Assembly (NCBI RefSeq): GCF_000717335.1
Contig: NZ_JNYZ01000026.1
Coordinates: forward strand, 49,887 to 113,886
Direction: 5' to 3'
From: Amycolatopsis jejuensis
GTDB lineage: Bacteria; Actinomycetota; Actinomycetes; Mycobacteriales; Pseudonocardiaceae
DNA length: 64,000 bases
Below the pieces are notes generated by a model that was given only the letters and a program-made list of their open reading frames with translations, was not told the DNA's origin and searched no databases. Shown here piece after piece: positions 1 to 8,211 of the stretch. The number at the start of each line of letters is the position of its first letter. The stretch's first letter is position 1. The position numbers were made by a program, and so were the translations under genes.

Positions 1-1
1 C

Positions 2-538
2 GCGCCGAACGACGACCCTGATGACCTCGCCGCGTGGGTGGCTCGCCTCCCAGTCACAGAGAAGGACCGGCTCTTGGCGCGGGTAGCGCAGGGTGAGGCG
101 GCGCGGGTGCAGATGGAGTTACTACGCCGCTACCGCGGCGACAGGGCTCCGGCCGTCTCCGCCCCAACTCGCCCTCGCCGGACGGTGGCCGACCTCCTCG
201 ACAACGCGGCGCGGCGACGAGCCGACCGTGAGCGTCGGCTGGCCACCGAGCACGCCGAAGACGAGGCACGCCGGGAACAGGCGCGTCTGCTGGCTCGCGA
301 ACGACGACTCGACGCATTGGCCGCTGAGGAAGACGCCGCGTGGTCGCGCGTCGAGGCGATGATCGCCACCCGGAAACCGGCCGAGTACGACGCCGCCGTC
401 ACGCTGCTCACCGATCTGCAGGCGCTGGCCGAACGCGAGGACCGCTACGACACGTTCACCACCCGCACCAACGCGTTGCGGCAAACGCATGCACGCAAAC
501 CCAGCCTCATCGAGCGCCTCAACCAGGCACGCATCTGA
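2..538 (+). CDS. C-terminal part of a probable SWIM zinc-finger family protein (cut by window edge)
   Basis: The frame is open from base 2, so the protein starts outside the window; the GTG at 38 lies inside a continuous, plausible coding stretch and is probably not the start. The visible part is charged and helical, with an Arg/Glu/Ala-rich coiled-coil-like middle and the ending '[16 protein letters not shown]'. From memory this resembles the C-terminal tail of actinobacterial SWIM zinc-finger proteins; the zinc-binding CxCx(n)CxH part would lie upstream and cannot be seen. It ends 19 nt before the likely start of the primase-helicase gene, so the two are probably co-transcribed. The family call is inferred from the tail only. 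Confidence 0.5.
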   Translation, partial: APNDDPDDLAAWVARLPVTEKDRLLARVAQGEAARVQMELLRRYRGDRAPAVSAPTRPRRTVADLLDNAARRRADRERRLATEHAEDEARREQARLLARERRLDALAAEEDAAWSRVEAMIATRKPAEYDAAVTLLTDLQALAEREDRYDTFTTRTNALRQTHARKPSLIERLNQARI

Positions 539-557
539 CCCATCTACGGTGGGCTCT

Positions 558-2963
558 GTGAAAGACGATCTCCAGCCAGCGGAGCTTGCCGAGGAACTCA
601 CGGAGCTCCGTGAGTTGACAACGCAGTTGCGTACGGAGAACGCGCGGTTGTTGCGGCTGCTGGAGCTGACTCCGAAGCAGGCGGCTCCGCCCCGCCCGAT
701 TCAGACCGGCTTCTTCGAAGCGCACCCCGGCCTGGTCGACCGGCGAGCGGCCCCGGAGGTGAAGGTCGATTTCTTCGCCGCCCTGTTCGCCGCCCGCATC
801 GACATCTACGCCACGCGATGGGAGAACGCACGTACTGGCAAAGCTGGTTGGCTGCCGGCGGTGCGCGGCGGGTGGCGCAAGGGCGTCGGGCACGAGGACC
901 GCGACTACCTGCCACTGAGCAAGGACGTGTTGCGGACGCACCTGGTCGGCGACGTGCATGTCGGGCTGTATCCGCTGGTGGATGGCGACCTGTGCTGGTG
1001 GCTGGCGGCCGACTTCGACGGCCCAATGGCGATGCTGGACGCCCTGGCCTACCTGAAGGCCGCCAGGGCGTGGTCGGTGCCAGCCGCGCTGGAGGTCTCG
1101 CGCTCGGGCGTCGGCGCACATGCATGGGTATTCTTCACCGCGCCCGTGCCCGCGGAGACGGCTCGCCGACTTGGCACCGCCCTGTTGCGGGAGGCGATGG
1201 CAGTCCGTGGCCGTATGGACCTGGCCAGCTACGACCGGCTCTTCCCGTCACAGGACGTGCTGCCCTCGGGCGGCGTGGGGAATCTGATCGCTGCACCGTT
1301 GCAGGGCAAGGCCCGCCAGGACGGCGCGACGGCGTTCCTCGATCTGGCGACGATGGAACCACACGATGACCAGTGGGAGTACCTGTCCTCGCTCGGCCGC
1401 ATGAGTCCTGCCGAGGTCAATCGGGTCGCGCGTCGCGCCGGTGGAGTCACTGTCGGCGCCAGCATCGACAAGATCGGCGCTGCGGTCTCGACCCGGATCC
1501 GTACCGCCGCACCCCCCATCGTGCACGCCCGGCTCAGCTCGGGAATCCGCCTGGAATCAGGGGAGCTGACCCCGGCGTTGCACGCGACGCTGAAGCACGC
1601 GGCATCGATGACGAATCCGGTGTTCTACGAGCGCCAGCGACTCCGAATGTCCACGTGGGACACACCGCGGTTCCTGCGCAGCTACGACGAGACTCTCGAC
1701 GGCGGGCTCATCCTGCCTCGGGGGCTGCACGACACGGTGGCCTCACTGGTCGAGCAGGCGGGCAGCCGCCTTGAGGTGATCGACGGGCGGCAGGCCGGCG
1801 AGACGCGGGAGTTCACCTTCGCCGCTACGCTGACCCGGCAGCAGCAAGACGCCGTAGACGATCTGCGCGACCATGATCTTGGTGTGCTGGTCGCGCCACC
1901 GGGTGCGGGCAAGACCGTGATGGCCTGCGCGGTCATCGCCACCCACGCGATCTCCACGCTCGTGCTGGTCGACCGCAAGACCCTGGCCGACCAGTGGCGC
2001 ACCCGGATCAGTGAACTGCTGGGCGTCAAAGCCGGCCAACTCGGCGGTGGTCGCCGCAAAACCCATGGCGTGGTTGATGTCGTCATGCTGCAAACGCTGG
2101 CCCGCAAGGCCGACATCGAGGAGCTCGCCAGCGGCTACGGGCTGGTCGTCGTCGATGAGTGCCACCACATCCCGGCCGCGGCGTTCGAGCACGCCGTCAA
2201 GCAGATCCCGGCTCGCCGCTGGCTCGGACTCACCGCCACCCCGTACCGACGCGACAAGCTCGACGACCTGATAGCCCTCCAGTTGGGCCCGATCCGGCAT
2301 ACCATCGCCCCATCAAGCCGCCCCGGCGAGGACAGCGCACCCCAACTCGAATTGGACACGACTGCGCAGCGTCCGAAGCCGGTGCTCCATGTGCACGACA
2401 CCGCCTATCGCTACACCGGTGACGCCGACCCGACGAAGCCCGGCGGGATGGCGGCCATCTACCGCGATCTTGTGGCCGACGACACCCGCCTCACCCAGAT
2501 CGCCAACGACGTGACTGCCGCGCTGAAACGAGGTCGACACTGCCTGCTGCTCACCCAATGGACCACCCATGTCGAACGGTTCGCCGACGAGCTCCGGCGA
2601 CGCTCGCTCGACCCGATCGTGCTTCGCGGCGGAATGAGCGCGACCGCCCGCCGCGATGCTCTGGCCCGCCTCCAACCTGCGGACGGAGTACCACTGCTGG
2701 TCGTCGCGACCGGGCCATTCGTCGGTGAAGGATTCGACTGCCCCGCACTGGACACCTTGTTCCTCGCCGCACCGATCGCGTTCAAGGGACGCCTCGTCCA
2801 ATACGCGGGTCGGATCCTCCGCGCACACGTCGGCAAGGCCACCGCCGAAGTCCACGACTACCACGACATCAACACCGGCGTCCTGGCTTCTTCCCTGGCC
2901 AAACGCGCACCAGGGTACGTCAGCCTCGGCTTCCCCGACCCCCGCCGACCAGCAACACGTTGA
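558..2963 (+). CDS. TOTE-type archaeo-eukaryotic primase fused to a superfamily II helicase
   Basis: About 801 aa. A short leucine-rich coiled coil (about 12-38) leads into an archaeo-eukaryotic primase domain with an acidic ADFDG motif (D152, D154) and a later [10 protein letters not shown] motif with H188, the usual metal and nucleotide residues of this fold. The second half is an SF2 helicase: P-loop APPGAGKT with K452, Walker B DECHH from D533, motif III-like LTATPYRR, and motif [10 protein letters not shown]. The AEP-helicase architecture is known from TOTE conflict systems, which are predicted to act on invading nucleic acid. Start: GTG 558 with GGTGGG just upstream; GTG 549 is also possible, and any earlier start would overlap the preceding gene. 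The biological role is inferred from the architecture. Confidence 0.8.
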   Translation: MKDDLQPAELAEELTELRELTTQLRTENARLLRLLELTPKQAAPPRPIQTGFFEAHPGLVDRRAAPEVKVDFFAALFAARIDIYATRWENARTGKAGWLPAVRGGWRKGVGHEDRDYLPLSKDVLRTHLVGDVHVGLYPLVDGDLCWWLAADFDGPMAMLDALAYLKAARAWSVPAALEVSRSGVGAHAWVFFTAPVPAETARRLGTALLREAMAVRGRMDLASYDRLFPSQDVLPSGGVGNLIAAPLQGKARQDGATAFLDLATMEPHDDQWEYLSSLGRMSPAEVNRVARRAGGVTVGASIDKIGAAVSTRIRTAAPPIVHARLSSGIRLESGELTPALHATLKHAASMTNPVFYERQRLRMSTWDTPRFLRSYDETLDGGLILPRGLHDTVASLVEQAGSRLEVIDGRQAGETREFTFAATLTRQQQDAVDDLRDHDLGVLVAPPGAGKTVMACAVIATHAISTLVLVDRKTLADQWRTRISELLGVKAGQLGGGRRKTHGVVDVVMLQTLARKADIEELASGYGLVVVDECHHIPAAAFEHAVKQIPARRWLGLTATPYRRDKLDDLIALQLGPIRHTIAPSSRPGEDSAPQLELDTTAQRPKPVLHVHDTAYRYTGDADPTKPGGMAAIYRDLVADDTRLTQIANDVTAALKRGRHCLLLTQWTTHVERFADELRRRSLDPIVLRGGMSATARRDALARLQPADGVPLLVVATGPFVGEGFDCPALDTLFLAAPIAFKGRLVQYAGRILRAHVGKATAEVHDYHDINTGVLASSLAKRAPGYVSLGFPDPRRPATR

Positions 2964-3173
2964 GCCGGAGTGGCTGTCGGCGAGTAGACGCACCGGGTTG
3001 CTTCTTGTCAATGTGACCAGTCGACAACCCACACCGTCCACGGGATACACGCGATCGACTGGGCGTCCCGCTCGCGCAGTAGTCCAGTCATGGCTCCTAG
3101 CGTCACGTACCGCACTCAGCTACACTGAATCACATCGACCGATCATGATTCAGACCTGTGAAGGGTGGCCACG

Positions 3174-3509
3174 ATGACAACGGGGGCCGGCGTGCTCATT
3201 GAGCGTGCCCGCATTGCTTCGGGCCTCAGTCAGCGCGCCCTTGCGGACGCTGCTGGCATCTCGCAGCCCACCTTGTCGCGGATCATCTCCGGAGCTAGAG
3301 CGGCGAAGATGCCGGAGGTGGTCGCGATCGCGTGGGCAACTGGACATACGGTCGCCCAACTCACCGCACCTGGGACGGTAGCCGATCGAGTGCAGTGCGC
3401 CGCCCGTGCCACCAACGACTCCGACATGGACCGCATGCGTGAAGCGCTGCTGCACTTCCTGGAACTGGACAACTACTTGGACGACCAGGCCATCCCCGCC
3501 ACGGTCTGA
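3174..3509 (+). CDS. Xre-family helix-turn-helix regulator, first gene of an Xre-ImmA-PIN cassette
   Basis: About 111 aa. The N-terminal half is a classic Xre/Cro HTH: IERARIASGLSQRALADAAG, then a recognition helix in ISQPTLSRIISG. The C-terminal half is short and acidic and probably mediates dimerisation. ATG 3174 is preferred because AAGGG (3161-3165) lies 8 nt upstream; the in-frame GTG 3165 is too close to that site. The stop is 15 nt from the TTG start of the ImmA-type protease. In comparable cassettes the Xre protein represses its own operon and is a substrate or partner of the protease; here that is inferred from order only. Confidence 0.8.
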   Translation: MTTGAGVLIERARIASGLSQRALADAAGISQPTLSRIISGARAAKMPEVVAIAWATGHTVAQLTAPGTVADRVQCAARATNDSDMDRMREALLHFLELDNYLDDQAIPATV

Positions 3510-3524
3510 TGTGGATAGATAATC

Positions 3525-4391
3525 TTGAGCGCTGAGACTGAAGGTCGTACCGCCGCCGCGCGGTTCCGCCAAGAGCACCACCTGGGCGTGCAGCCGTTGG
3601 GTGACCTTGTGGCAGTCATCGAGCAAGCAACCAGGATCGACGTGGCCGTACTCGATGTCGGCCCGGATGAACACGGCCTGACGATGCGAGACCCTGCGCG
3701 CGGCGCCGTGTTCATCGGCGTCGCGCGGACCCCGAACCCGATGCGACAACGCAGCACGCTTGCCCACGAACTTGGCCACGTGCTGTTCGAGGACTGGGCG
3801 GACAACGGCACGGGCAACTGGAGCGAACGCAGCCCCGCGGAGATTCGAGCCGATGCCTTCGCGCGGCACCTGCTCGTACCGGTCGAGGGCTTGCGTGAGT
3901 TCCTCGGAGATCGAGAGTTCGTGACCCAAGCCACCCTCTCTGCAGTCGTCCAGCGATACCTGGTATCACCCCAGATTGCCGCCATCGCGCTGCACCAAGC
4001 CAATTACATCGATGACGACACCAAACAGGAGTGGATGGCGCTGACCGCGCCACAATTGGCGTCCCGGTTCGGGTGGAGCGATCAGTACCACGCATTGCGG
4101 GCCGACTCCGATCAGCGGAGGGCACCGCAACAGTTGCTCGCCCGCGCGATCAGGGGCTACGCGGAGGCGGTGGTGCCTGCGCAAGCCATCGCCACCTTGC
4201 GCGGCATCACACTGGAGGCTGCCGAGGCGGACCTGTGTGAGGCAGGTGTCGTGCCCATCGAGCAGGAGATCGCGTGGGCCGCTCCCACCGAACTACCCGA
4301 CGTGCACGTAGATCTGGCGGCTCTAGAAGAGGATCTCAGTGCGCCAGATGACAACGGCCAGGTTACGGCGACAGAGAGAAACTCAGGATGA
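3525..4391 (+). CDS. ImmA/IrrE-family metallopeptidase
   Basis: 288 aa. The zinc-protease signature HELGH is at 81-85, inside STLAHELGHVLFEDW. A downstream glutamate in the segment RSPAEIRADAFARHLLVP fits the third zinc ligand of this family. The C-terminal about 140 aa contain a second helical region without a recognised domain. ImmA/IrrE proteases cleave cognate Xre-type repressors to switch on mobile-element or stress genes. The start is TTG 3525: the ATG at 3509 and the GTG at 3511 both run quickly into stops. The stop overlaps the next ATG by 4 nt, so translation is coupled to the PIN-like gene. Confidence 0.82.
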   Translation: MSAETEGRTAAARFRQEHHLGVQPLGDLVAVIEQATRIDVAVLDVGPDEHGLTMRDPARGAVFIGVARTPNPMRQRSTLAHELGHVLFEDWADNGTGNWSERSPAEIRADAFARHLLVPVEGLREFLGDREFVTQATLSAVVQRYLVSPQIAAIALHQANYIDDDTKQEWMALTAPQLASRFGWSDQYHALRADSDQRRAPQQLLARAIRGYAEAVVPAQAIATLRGITLEAAEADLCEAGVVPIEQEIAWAAPTELPDVHVDLAALEEDLSAPDDNGQVTATERNSG

Positions 4392-5002
4392 GCCACCGGC
4401 CGATCATCGACGCCGGCCCCGGCCTGAATTTCCTCTCGATCAACAAAGAGCGCCTCCTCATCGAGATCCTGGGTCCGCTCAGCACCCCGGAGACCGTGCA
4501 AGACGAAGTGCTCCGCAAGGCCCGGCAGGATGCGCGCTTCCGCTCCGCCGCAGTGGTCTGGCAAAAGCTGACGCCCAAGTGGGTGCAGATACTCTCCGAT
4601 GACCAGACACCCGAACTTGCTGCGGTCGTCCACCGGATCACCCAGCTCCCCATGGAAGAACGGCTGAAACACCCGAAAGATCTGGGCGAGACAATGGTCA
4701 TCGCCCACGCGGTCGTCGCCGCCGAATCCGGCGAGACAGTGACCGTGCTCATCGACGACGGGTCAGGAGCGCGGATCGCCACTTCGGAGATCAACCGACT
4801 CAGACGGCTCCGGACCAGCGGTCACGCTGTAGGGTCGATCTTGCTAGTGAGCACGCTGACCATTCTGGAGCGCGCGGCAGGCGGAGAGCACATTCCAGAC
4901 AAGGCAACGATGCGCAACATCTACGACCGGCTGCGCGGTCTCGATGACGGCCTACCGCCGATCCGGGACACCAACCTACTGTCAGCTGCTTGCTGGTCCT
5001 AG
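4388..5002 (+). CDS. PIN-like ribonuclease domain protein, putative toxin of the cassette
   Basis: 204 aa. Acidic residues fit a PIN active site: D8 in IIDAGPGLNFL, E101 in KDLGETMVIAHA, and D123/D124 in LIDDGSGAR. The LGE...A and DD..AR spacing is typical of PIN nucleases, which cut RNA and often serve as toxins of VapBC-type pairs. There is no separate VapB-like antitoxin; instead the gene is coupled by an ATGA overlap to the ImmA protease and sits behind an Xre regulator. The Xre or the Xre-ImmA pair could therefore act as the control module. Nuclease activity and toxicity are inferred. Confidence 0.68.
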   Translation: MSHRPIIDAGPGLNFLSINKERLLIEILGPLSTPETVQDEVLRKARQDARFRSAAVVWQKLTPKWVQILSDDQTPELAAVVHRITQLPMEERLKHPKDLGETMVIAHAVVAAESGETVTVLIDDGSGARIATSEINRLRRLRTSGHAVGSILLVSTLTILERAAGGEHIPDKATMRNIYDRLRGLDDGLPPIRDTNLLSAACWS

Positions 5003-5205
5003 ACCTGGGCGACCCTCGCCCTTGTCCGCTGAACCGGAAGCAGTCCACCCGCAGCGTCCTCTTCGCTGGAGAAGACATCCGGATGCTGCCGGATTATCCT
5101 CAGCGAGAGATCCAGATCAGCGTCAGCAGCCTTGCTGGCGAACAGCAAGATCCTCGTCCCCGTCCGCGTGACCAACGAACCGTCGCGACAGGGTGGTGAC
5201 TTCGC

Positions 5206-5445
5206 ATGACCAAACCAAAGAAGCGGCAACACAAGCCCCGAACCCACGTGTCGAAGATCCGGATTCATGGTGTGCGGCACGATCCGCCAGACGCGCACAA
5301 GATCGCCAAGGTCCTCGTTGAGATCGCAAGAAGCCTGGATGGCGATCTGGATCACGACCCAGGCAGCCCTACCAAAGTTCTAGTAAGCGACGCAACGTGC
5401 CGCGACCAAACCCCCGACACAGATGAACCCCCTGCGAGCGCCTGA
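5206..5445 (+). CDS. Small basic protein of unknown function
   Basis: 79 aa. The N-terminus is strongly basic (KPKKRQHKPRTH), the middle has a short predicted helix (AHKIAKVLVEIARSL), and the tail is acidic and Pro/Thr-rich. I do not recognise a family. ATG 5206 has GGTGG about 10 nt upstream. It lies 203 nt behind the PIN-like gene on the same strand and its stop sits inside the hairpin at 5421-5478. It could be a genuine small gene of the defence-like cassette; the 5003-5205 gap holds nothing else convincing. Confidence 0.45.
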   Translation: MTKPKKRQHKPRTHVSKIRIHGVRHDPPDAHKIAKVLVEIARSLDGDLDHDPGSPTKVLVSDATCRDQTPDTDEPPASA

Positions 5446-5478
5446 CCTGGGATTTCCAAGCGCTCAGGGGGTTCATCT
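5421..5478. terminator. Strong hairpin, likely bidirectional terminator next to the left att site
   Basis: The arms AGATGAACCCCCTGCGAGCG (5421-5440) and CGCTCAGGGGGTTCATCT (5461-5478) pair almost perfectly, with a 2-nt bulge in the left arm. It closes the rightward small gene. Read leftward it lies just beyond the duplicated 3' end of tRNA-Ala, so before integration it was probably the terminator of that tRNA. Confidence 0.65.
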
Positions 5479-5489
5479 ACAACTTCATG

Positions 5490-5534
5490 TGTGGAGCTAA
5501 GGGGACTCGAACCCCTGACCCCCTCACTGCCAGT
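5490..5534. repeat. Left attachment site: 45-bp duplicate of the 3' half of tRNA-Ala
   Basis: Bases 5490-5534 are identical to 17256-17300, the anticodon-loop-to-3'-end part of the intact tRNA-Ala(GGC) gene. Identity stops with a C/G difference at 5535 and resumes for only six bases. No tRNA 5' half follows, so this is a recombination scar and not a working tRNA. Together with the integrase beside the intact tRNA it defines the element ends. Bases 5535-5702 show no gene. Confidence 0.9.
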
Positions 5535-5749
5535 CAGGTGCCCGTGACTCTTCGTACCCAGGTCTACGCTAGCAGGTCGAGAATGTCGTGGTCAAACGGT
5601 GCCGTTCACTGTCGTTGCACGTTGTTGGGGAACGTTGATCACGCGCGTCTGCTCCAGGTTTGCTCCGGGAAAATTCGTGAGAATGCGCGCCGCGCAGGCC
5701 CTTCACTGCGGCGTCCGGCGCGGCTCCGGCGGTGACTTCTCGTCATCTA

Positions 5750-6979
5750 GTGCTGTGTCCAGATAGGTTCGCCGGGTTGGTCAGGCGGCTGGCATGAGGG
5801 GCTGGTTGCCCCAGCGGATGCCCTTTTCGCTGCGGACTCGTGCGCGTTCGCGGCGTTGGGCGGCGAGCACGTCGGGGTGGCGGGCGTTGGCGTTGCGCCA
5901 TCGCAGGTAGTCGTGCAGCCGACGAGCCAGCACCGGATGGTTCGATCCCGCGATGGCAAATGTGCGCAGCGGCCCGAAGTGCGCCTCGGTGGTGTTGGCC
6001 CAGGAGGAGTAGGTCGGGGTGAAGCACAGCTCGACCTTGTTGCGGGCCGCCCAGGTGCGGATTGTCTGGCCGCGGTGGGCGGAGAGGTTGTCCAGGATGA
6101 TGTAGATCGGTGCCCCGTCGGGGCTCGCGGTGCGGATCGATGTCAGCGCGGCCAGGGTGTTGGCGGCGGATTTCTGCCTGCGGACTACGCCCCAGAGGGT
6201 GTCGTCGCCGACGGAGTAGCAGCCGTGGAACTGCCGGACTCCGTGCAGCTTGTGATAGTTCGCCGGGAGCCGGTCCGGATGCCCTTTCCTGGTCCAGCTC
6301 GCACCGAGGTGGGGTCGGATGGTGAGTGGCCCGAACTCGTCGAAGGCGAACACCCGGTCGGGGAACTTGCTGGTGACCTGCTCGATCCTGGCGAGTTTGG
6401 CGTCTCGGTCGGGGTCGTTGGACTCCTTCCAGGTCTTGGTTCGCTGAAAGCTGATCTCGTGTTTGTGCAGGAACTGCCGCAACCGTTCCCGCCCGACCTG
6501 CACCACCCGCCGCGGGTTGCGGGCCAGGTAGGCGGCGAGCTTGCGCAGGCTCCAGCGGGTGAAGGGCTGCTCGAGTGCTTCAGGTCGCGTGGTGGCCGTC
6601 GCGACGAGGAAGGCTTCGTCTTCAGGGCTGATCAGGCGGGGACGGCCACCCGCCCACTGAGGGTCCAGACTGGCCAGACCCGTTTCGTTGAACCGGTGGA
6701 TCACACCGCGGATCGCGTCCTCGTCGCCCCGGACCAGGCGGGCGATCGCGGGAACGGTGTTCCCGCCGGCGGAGGCGAGCACCACCATCGCCCGGCGCAG
6801 CCGCACGGCGGAGCCTGTCCCTCTTCGCACGATCTGCTGCAGCCGCTGCCCCTCATGATCGGTCAGCCTGCGTACCCGCACTGGATCTGCCATCCACCCA
6901 GCCTGACCGCAACCCGATCACCGGCCATGAACGCTGACCGGCGTGTCACCAAACCGGCCAACGTTCATGGACAGAGCAC
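5750..6979 (-). mobile_element. IS630-family insertion sequence, complete, with TA target duplication
   Basis: The 1230-bp unit is flanked by TA on both sides (5748-5749 and 6980-6981), the target of IS630/mariner elements. The ends are inverted: left GTGCTGTGTCCA and right complement GTGCTCTGTCCA, with weaker similarity further in. It contains one intact transposase gene. The matched ends and intact coding frame suggest a recent insertion. It interrupts the small gene at 5703-7093. Confidence 0.88.
5781..6893 (-). CDS. IS630-family transposase
   Basis: 370 aa, full length for the family. The N-terminal about 130 aa carry two helix-turn-helix-like segments (RAMVVLASAGGNTVPAIARL and the following region). 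The catalytic DDE domain has FDEFG (first Asp), a second Asp in IILDNLSAH, and the final acidic residue in SSWANTTEAHFG, all at the spacing usual for DDE_3 transposases. The frame is uninterrupted, so the enzyme could be active. It lies between the terminal inverted repeats with short non-coding margins. Confidence 0.93.
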   Translation of the reverse strand: MADPVRVRRLTDHEGQRLQQIVRRGTGSAVRLRRAMVVLASAGGNTVPAIARLVRGDEDAIRGVIHRFNETGLASLDPQWAGGRPRLISPEDEAFLVATATTRPEALEQPFTRWSLRKLAAYLARNPRRVVQVGRERLRQFLHKHEISFQRTKTWKESNDPDRDAKLARIEQVTSKFPDRVFAFDEFGPLTIRPHLGASWTRKGHPDRLPANYHKLHGVRQFHGCYSVGDDTLWGVVRRQKSAANTLAALTSIRTASPDGAPIYIILDNLSAHRGQTIRTWAARNKVELCFTPTYSSWANTTEAHFGPLRTFAIAGSNHPVLARRLHDYLRWRNANARHPDVLAAQRRERARVRSEKGIRWGNQPLMPAA

Positions 6980-7275
6980 TAGCTCGAGGAGCAGGGCGAG
7001 CAGGCTGCGCACGGCGGCCGGCGTCAATTCGGGCGGCTCGACCGGCAAGATCACTTCGATCTCCGTGGCGCGGCTGTCGTCAGGATGGCTCATTTGTACA
7101 GGCCAGCGTCTGCGGCAGGCTGGGCTAGATCTCGAACGGTTGATCTCGGAGTCGTTGCGTCGGGTTTCGGTGTGGTCGATGCGGCGCATTGCAGGCGAGC
7201 CGGGCAACACCCGGTTGGCGGTCGTCGGCCAGCTAATGTGGTGGGGCTGCTGGTGTCCTGTCAGGGGAGGTGCGG

Positions 7276-8208
7276 ATGGTCCAGGTCGGTGACGAGCAGA
7301 TTTACCGCTTGCGGGACTTCTCTTCATCGCAGCGCGTTCGTGTTGTCGCCATTGAGATGATGAAGAAGAGCGCGAAGTACGAGATCGAGTTCCTGGATGG
7401 GGATAGCGCCGGGAAGCAGGAGAAGGTTCCCGGAAAGCGGCTCCGAGGGCCTTGGTCTGGAGTACGTGAGTACGACGAGGTCATGGCAGCCTGGGAACGT
7501 TTTGCCGCGTTTGAGCTTTCCGATCCGGAGGAAGCAGCCGTCGAAACCGTGTTCTCGGAGTTGATCCCGGAAGAGGTCGCGAATTGGGAGTGGTCTGTGC
7601 CCGTGCGCTGGGTCACGACGATCTACGACCCGGTAGGGCTTGAGCGACTCATCGGGATCCCAGCCAATGAGCTCATTGGCCAGGTCGATTCGTTCGCGAG
7701 TGGCGAGAACACGGTAGTTTCCCCCGAGGGCACACTCATGATTGCCGAATATGCCTGCCGGGTGAACCCGATGCCGATCCTGAACGGGGTAATCGAGGAA
7801 GAACGAAAGTGCCGGGAGAAGACAAAGCGCGGCGAGTCATACACAAGCCACGACGGACAGCAGAGGATGTCGTCCCCGGAGTGGGAGTATCAGTGGTACC
7901 TCGAGCGTTACCGGCCCCTCCACGAGTTGTTGCGGGGCTGGTGTGGTCATCGCGCAGTCACCATGCAGGAGCGGCTCGCTGCGGCTGAGGCTGAGGTGCA
8001 GCGTCTGGACGTGCTCATCACCCGGCTTGTCGACCAGATGAAGGAGCACGAGCACAGTATTTTCGCCGAGGTGATCGAGCGTGTGCACGAGGAAGAGCGG
8101 ATCACCGCAGCCAACTACCGTCCGGTCGTCGATCGTCCGTTGAAGCCGTCGGAGATACCTGTTCGTTACGAGCGCGCGCCGCGACGCTGGGGGTATCGCA
8201 ACTGGTGA
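7276..8208 (+). CDS. Unknown element-encoded protein with a C-terminal coiled coil
   Basis: 310 aa from ATG 7276, preferred over GTG 7270 because AGGGGAGG lies 5 nt upstream. The N-terminal 60 aa look like a small beta-rich fold (VGDEQIYRLRDF, RVRVVAIEMM, YEIEFLDGD), possibly an SH3/Tudor-like barrel that could bind nucleic acid. The middle is Trp-rich and acidic. About 235-285 is a heptad-like coiled coil (QERLAAAEAEVQRLDVLITRLVDQM). No catalytic motif is evident and I do not recognise the family. It converges with the 8212-9666 gene with a 3-nt gap. Confidence 0.7.
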   Translation: MVQVGDEQIYRLRDFSSSQRVRVVAIEMMKKSAKYEIEFLDGDSAGKQEKVPGKRLRGPWSGVREYDEVMAAWERFAAFELSDPEEAAVETVFSELIPEEVANWEWSVPVRWVTTIYDPVGLERLIGIPANELIGQVDSFASGENTVVSPEGTLMIAEYACRVNPMPILNGVIEEERKCREKTKRGESYTSHDGQQRMSSPEWEYQWYLERYRPLHELLRGWCGHRAVTMQERLAAAEAEVQRLDVLITRLVDQMKEHEHSIFAEVIERVHEEERITAANYRPVVDRPLKPSEIPVRYERAPRRWGYRNW

Positions 8209-8211
8209 GTA

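Larger units (their letters stand above)
5703..7093 (-). pseudogene. Small 52-aa gene split by the IS630-type element
   Basis: On the minus strand an ATG at 7093 opens a 38-codon frame (MSHPDDSRATEIEVILPVEP...) that runs into the IS at 6980. Removing the IS with one TA copy joins codon 38 (CTA) in frame to GAT GAC GAG AAG at 5747 and onward to a TGA at 5703-5705. The restored product is a 52-aa acidic protein with a Leu-rich helix and the tail PPEPRRTPQ. That the frame closes exactly across the TA junction is good evidence the gene was real. I do not recognise its family. Confidence 0.7.

Noticed and set aside
5490..5560. Second tRNA-Ala gene
   Set aside because: Only the 3' half is present; the D arm and 5' acceptor strand are missing, so it is an attachment-site scar.
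5856..7292. Frame opposite the IS630 transposase
   Set aside because: Shadow of the transposase gene, whose DDE motifs are on the minus strand.
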